Shown here one piece after another: positions 5,370 to 7,937 of a stretch of 7,937 nt of DNA. The stretch is from Chitinophagales bacterium (lineage in GTDB: Bacteria; Bacteroidota; Bacteroidia; Chitinophagales; Saprospiraceae): positions 1-7,937 of the forward strand of contig JAAFHO010000241.1 of assembly GCA_013297575.1 (NCBI GenBank). The letters run 5' to 3'. Below the pieces are notes generated by a model. It was given only the letters and a program-made list of their open reading frames with translations. It did no database searches and had not been told where the DNA came from. Within the stretch, counting starts at the first letter, position 1, and each line of letters starts with the position of its first letter. The translations under genes were made by a program, and so were the position numbers.

Positions 5370-6137
5370 TTATTTGGAAAACGTAATCTCCAATCCATCA
5401 TAACCCATATAAATCCCTTGTGGCAAAATACTTTCAACGTCTTTATACCGCCCCATGAGGTGACTGGTATGTGTCAACCATGTTTTCTCAGGGCGAATTT
5501 CAGCCACAAAGTCCAACGCTTCTTCAAGGTTCATGTGGGTAGGATGGTATTCTTCTTGTAGTGCATTGACAACCAGGTATTGTACGCCACTCAATTTTTC
5601 TTTTTCCGAGGGGAAAATGGTTTTCATGTCAGTAATATAGGCAAAATCGCCAAATCGAAACCCCAGAATCGGTAATCGGCCATGCAAAATACCAATGGCC
5701 TGAATTGTAATATTTTCAATGGTAAAGACGCTTTCTTGGTCAATATGCACCAATTCAATGCGTGGCAAACCCGGAATAGGCTCTCCAAAGATATACTGAA
5801 ATCTATTTTTTAAATCTTGGGCCACACGCGGCAGCGCATATACTGTGATGGGTTTACCCGAAGAAAAATTAAAAGGCCGTACATCGTCGATACCGATCAC
5901 GTGATCGTTGTGCTCGTGGGTAATGACGATCGCGTCTAGTTTTTTCACGCCTGCACGGAGCATTTGTTGCCGAAAATCGGGGCCTGGATCGATTAGAATA
6001 TTGGTTTCGCCATCCGATACCAGTGCAGCGGCGCGCAGTCGATTATCACGTGGGTCTGTGGAAATACAAACTGGGCATTGGCAGCCGATGACCGGAACGC
6101 CTTGAGAGGTACCTGTGCCGAGTAAAGTAATTTTCAA
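5370..6137 (-). CDS. MBL-fold metallo-hydrolase, PhnP-like (TTG start)
   Basis: This is a 255-aa cytoplasmic hydrolase of the metallo-beta-lactamase fold, nearest to the PhnP / phosphoribosyl cyclic-phosphate phosphodiesterase group. It opens with KITLLGTGTSQGVPVIGC and a C19-x-C21-x2-C24 cluster that in PhnP holds a structural zinc. The catalytic metal motif HEHNDH gives H74, H76, D78 and H79. H152, D170 (AYITDMK) and H223/H226 in LTHTSHLMG supply further ligands. No other phn (C-P lyase) gene is visible, so a phosphonate role is not supported; a phosphodiesterase acting on a small or RNA-related substrate is the safer inference. The initiation codon must be TTG at 6137-6135: the family N-terminus starts there, and the next ATG (codon 59) would remove the cysteine cluster. 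Only one base separates it from the preceding stop, suggesting translational coupling. Confidence 0.9.
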   Translation of the reverse strand: MKITLLGTGTSQGVPVIGCQCPVCISTDPRDNRLRAAALVSDGETNILIDPGPDFRQQMLRAGVKKLDAIVITHEHNDHVIGIDDVRPFNFSSGKPITVYALPRVAQDLKNRFQYIFGEPIPGLPRIELVHIDQESVFTIENITIQAIGILHGRLPILGFRFGDFAYITDMKTIFPSEKEKLSGVQYLVVNALQEEYHPTHMNLEEALDFVAEIRPEKTWLTHTSHLMGRYKDVESILPQGIYMGYDGLEITFSK

Positions 6138-6138
6138 G

Positions 6139-6438
6139 TTATTGTGGATTGGGTGTTGAATCGTCGGATGGATCGTCGTCGAGTGCTTTGCGCCATTTTT
6201 TGATGCGGGTCAGGGTTTCCTCCGGTAGTTTAGACTCGTCATATTCTACGGTTGAAAGTATATCCAGCAGGGTATTGATCCGTGCTTCTGTATCAAAAAA
6301 CTTATTTACTACCGCAATATTTCTATTTTCGACGAGACAATAGCCACTTTGAAAATTGCCTTTTTCGTAGCGGATGGTATAGCCAATTTCGACAAAAGTG
6401 GCTTCTATTTTCTTGAGCGTTCCTTGTGTAAAGCGCAT
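6139..6438 (-). CDS. Conserved hypothetical protein, 99 aa
   Basis: This small soluble protein has no signal peptide or membrane segment. Residues 1-35 (MRFTQGTLKKIEATFVEIG, then YTIRYEKGNFQSGYC) read like an alpha-beta-beta unit. A second unit, ENRNIAVVNKFFDTEARINTLLDIL, follows (about 37-61), then a helix ending in a strongly acidic tail (LDDDPSDDSTPNPQ). I recall similar ORFs with the GNFQSGYC and NKFFDTE-RI motifs in other Bacteroidota, but I know no function. It is the first gene of the minus-strand cluster. Its TAA is one base from the TTG of the PhnP-like hydrolase, so the two are very probably co-translated and may work together. The ATG at 6438 is the first start in the frame and lies about 90 nt downstream of a good promoter-like element. 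Confidence 0.82.
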   Translation of the reverse strand: MRFTQGTLKKIEATFVEIGYTIRYEKGNFQSGYCLVENRNIAVVNKFFDTEARINTLLDILSTVEYDESKLPEETLTRIKKWRKALDDDPSDDSTPNPQ

Positions 6439-6461
6439 TTTCTAGTATTGAATTTCGAGTT

Positions 6462-6495
6462 TTGGGGTTTGATTTAAAAAACCTGCGTAACTTTG
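6462..6495 (+). promoter_or_regulatory. Putative promoter of the outer-membrane barrel gene
   Basis: TAACTTTG at 6488-6495 matches the -7 consensus TAnnTTTG exactly. TTG at 6462-6464 lies 23 nt upstream, at the edge of the TTG-N17-23 spacing described for Flavobacterium; a second TTTG at 6468-6471 is 16 nt away. Transcription would begin near 6498, giving a leader of about 45 nt before the ATG at 6545. Confidence 0.5.
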
Positions 6496-6528
6496 CATAA
6501 AGACAATAAACTATTTCATTATTTTACA

Positions 6529-6561
6529 CAAAATTACCCAATCCATGCGAATGCTCGCCAA
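6529..6561 (-). promoter_or_regulatory. Putative promoter of the minus-strand cluster
   Basis: On the minus strand 6536-6529 reads TAATTTTG, an exact TAnnTTTG box. TTG (6561-6559) lies 22 nt upstream of it. The start would be near 6526, giving a leader of roughly 88 nt before the ATG at 6438. The upstream element overlaps the first codons of the divergent barrel gene, and the transcript start lies downstream of the opposite promoter, so the two transcription units overlap. Confidence 0.5.
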
Positions 6562-7210
6562 TCCATTATCCCTGCAAAAGTACCGCAATTTTCTGCTGTG
6601 CTGTATTTTATTTTTAGGACAAATTAATTTTTCCCAAGGTCAGGCGCGATTTTCGGCCAAGGCCATTGCGGGTCTCACCGCATCCCAAATTGATGGGGAT
6701 GCATCTGCTGGTTACCACAAAGTAGGCTTACAGGGCGGACTAGGAGTGGCTGCCCGTTTGAAAGGCAAGCAATCTGCTAGTATAGAATTCTTGTTTACCC
6801 AACGTGGCTGTAGAAATCAACCACAATACTTCCCTTATTTTAGTACCACATTGAACTACGTGGAAGTACCCTTGCAATGGCATTATTCCGATTGGTTGGT
6901 AGCGGGCGAGGGTAATAAGTCGGATTGGTACCGCGCTTCGTTCAATGCGGGTGTGACTTATGGCCGTTTGTTAGGTTATCAAGATAAATTTAAAGACGGT
7001 TATGGTATTTCTGCGGCCTTAGAAGATTTGAATATCCATAGTGTTTGCCTCGCTTTAGGTGCTACCATTTACATGAATCGCCACTTGGGTTGGACTTTCC
7101 GCTACAGTCGTGCGTTGAACTTCTTGTATAAACCCGGAAAACAGGGTACTAATTATGCAAATTCGCTCTACGAACACTTTTTGGCGATACAATTGAATTA
7201 TCGAATTTAG
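6545..7210 (+). CDS. PorT-like outer-membrane beta-barrel protein
   Basis: This is a 221-aa predicted outer-membrane protein. Residues 1-34 form a signal peptide: a long n-region with Lys12 and Arg14, the hydrophobic core FLLCCILFLGQINF and a probable cut after SQGQA. The mature part starts FSAKAIAGLTASQIDGD, then GYHKVGLQGGLGVAARL, the paired-strand opening of the PorT / OMP_b-brl_2 family. Alternating aromatic and polar strands follow, such as LNYVEVPLQWHY, YRASFNAGVTYGRLLG and LGWTFRYSRALNFLY. It ends in FLAIQLNYRI, a plausible last barrel strand with an aromatic near the C-terminus. Family size fits a barrel of about eight strands. Many members have no proven function; the type member PorT belongs to type IX secretion, but this gene need not. 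It has its own promoter and may be co-transcribed with the secreted-protein gene 45 nt downstream. A start at the second ATG (6551) is also possible. Confidence 0.82.
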   Translation: MRMLANPLSLQKYRNFLLCCILFLGQINFSQGQARFSAKAIAGLTASQIDGDASAGYHKVGLQGGLGVAARLKGKQSASIEFLFTQRGCRNQPQYFPYFSTTLNYVEVPLQWHYSDWLVAGEGNKSDWYRASFNAGVTYGRLLGYQDKFKDGYGISAALEDLNIHSVCLALGATIYMNRHLGWTFRYSRALNFLYKPGKQGTNYANSLYEHFLAIQLNYRI

Positions 7211-7255
7211 AAACGTGTAAATATTACATTTTATAATCACTACAATCAACTTTTT

Positions 7256-7937
7256 ATGACCAAGTATTTTCTACTACTTGCGCTGCTGTGCGGTGCAACA
7301 TGCGCTGGTGCGCAAAAAATTTTTACCAAAGGTTTTATCATTACGCTGGCGGGCGACACCCTTCGCGGCGAAATTTTGGATGAACCAAATGAGGCGCTCT
7401 CAAAACAGGTGTTGTTTAGAAAAAATAGTACCGAGGCTGCAGCAACCTTTTTGCCCAAAGATATAAGAGGCTTTGGGCTAGGCGATCGTGAGACATTTAC
7501 ATCATTTACAGTACCTTTCAGAATGGGTTTAAACGAAAGCGCAAATACCAAAAAAATGGTAGAAACACGTTTTCTTCGCCTCATCGAACCCGGTACAATA
7601 CAATTATTCAAACTGTATGTATCTGATATTAACTATGCCTTGTTCGTTAGGAAAAATGACCTGCCGTTAGAACCACTTACCTTGGTCATAAATACCGTAG
7701 CAGGCACCGATAGCGATCTACAGAAAAAAATATTAAATTCCGATACGGTTACATTTTCCAAGAGCCTGATGCAAGGCGATTATGTTTTTCGTCGGTTTTA
7801 TTATGGCACTTTACAGTCGCTCTTCCTTGACTGCCCGGCGGCCAAAATGAAAGATATACCCGAATTGGAGGATAATTTGATGACTGCTGTTGTGAGCAAA
7901 TACAATCGTTCCTGTGGTAAAAGTTTTACATCAAAAA
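7256..7937 (+). CDS. Secreted protein of unknown function with GDTLRGEI motif (3' end beyond window)
   Basis: The frame runs open from ATG 7256 to the end of the window (227 full codons), so the gene is truncated by the window. MTKYFLLLALLCGATCAGAQ is a signal peptide with a probable cut after AGA. The mature protein opens KIFTKGFIITLAGDTLRGEI, then QVLFRKN and TFLPKDIRGFGLGD. It continues with RFLRLIEPGTIQLFKLYV and, near the end, YGTLQSLFLDCP and AVVSKYNRSCGK. I recognise this 'G-[FY]-I-[IV]-x-GDT-[LI]-x-G-x-I ... DCP ... YN-x-C' pattern from secreted proteins of Bacteroidota, without a known function. Spacing after the barrel gene (45 nt, same strand) suggests one operon and possibly a shared envelope role. 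Signal peptide and start are clear; what the protein does is not. Confidence 0.8.
   Translation, partial: MTKYFLLLALLCGATCAGAQKIFTKGFIITLAGDTLRGEILDEPNEALSKQVLFRKNSTEAAATFLPKDIRGFGLGDRETFTSFTVPFRMGLNESANTKKMVETRFLRLIEPGTIQLFKLYVSDINYALFVRKNDLPLEPLTLVINTVAGTDSDLQKKILNSDTVTFSKSLMQGDYVFRRFYYGTLQSLFLDCPAAKMKDIPELEDNLMTAVVSKYNRSCGKSFTSK

Noticed and set aside
5354..5437. Longer thiolase start at a TTG (28 extra residues)
   Set aside because: It would overlap the end of the MBL-fold gene, whereas MTKAVYVIDG at 5353 matches the thiolase N-terminus.
7216..7232. Possible promoter (TACATTTT) overlapping a TGTAA-ATA-TTACA dyad before the secreted-protein gene
   Set aside because: The box misses the final G of TAnnTTTG, no TTG is correctly spaced upstream, and such dyads are common in AT-rich DNA. 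Co-transcription with the barrel gene explains expression equally well.
7246..7611. 121-codon open frame on the - strand
   Set aside because: It is antisense to the secreted-protein gene, which has a clear signal peptide and recognisable motifs. The minus-strand product looks like low-complexity shadow sequence.

Overview
The window looks like a chromosomal segment from a member of the Bacteroidota. The evidence is the -7 promoter boxes of the form TAnnTTTG, the lack of Shine-Dalgarno sequences, short lipoproteins with CKKDD-type N-termini, a PorT-like outer-membrane barrel, and IMPDH and TatD proteins of the Bacteroidota type. I cannot fix the class; Saprospiria or Chitinophagia would fit, but this is a guess. 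No rRNA, tRNA, CRISPR array, insertion sequence or phage gene was seen.

Layout. (1) Positions 1-168 (+) hold the C-terminus of pntB, the proton-translocating NAD(P) transhydrogenase beta subunit. A long perfect hairpin (207-254) follows, then about 360 bp of AT-rich non-coding DNA with one good -7 box (525-532). (2) Two tandem, co-oriented 177-codon lipoprotein genes (618-1151 and 1285-1818, +) form a direct duplication (594-1214 and 1261-1881) without a single indel. Each copy ends in the same 3' hairpin, and the second hairpin sits against the 3' end of guaB. (3) A minus-strand cluster is read right to left: a 99-aa conserved hypothetical protein (6438-6139), a PhnP-like metallo-beta-lactamase-fold hydrolase with a TTG start (6137-5370), a thiolase of the 3-oxoadipyl-CoA type (5353-4139), a short TatD-family metal hydrolase (4071-3448) and guaB/IMPDH (3373-1886). 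The spacers are 1, 16, 67 and 74 nt. The first three genes look like an operon; guaB probably also has its own promoter. (4) A 106-bp divergent control region (6439-6544) carries facing promoter-like elements. (5) To its right, on the + strand, are a PorT-like outer-membrane beta-barrel gene (6545-7210) and a secreted protein of unknown function with a GDTLRGEI motif (7256 to the window end, truncated).

Functionally this is mostly housekeeping: nicotinamide redox balance, GMP synthesis, acyl-CoA metabolism and nucleic-acid or phosphoester hydrolysis. Two envelope modules flank it. The most unusual part is the lipoprotein pair. A central segment (residues 70-110) has changed almost entirely at amino-acid-altering positions, while adjoining segments are nearly frozen even at silent sites. 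I found no clear new defence or mobile system.
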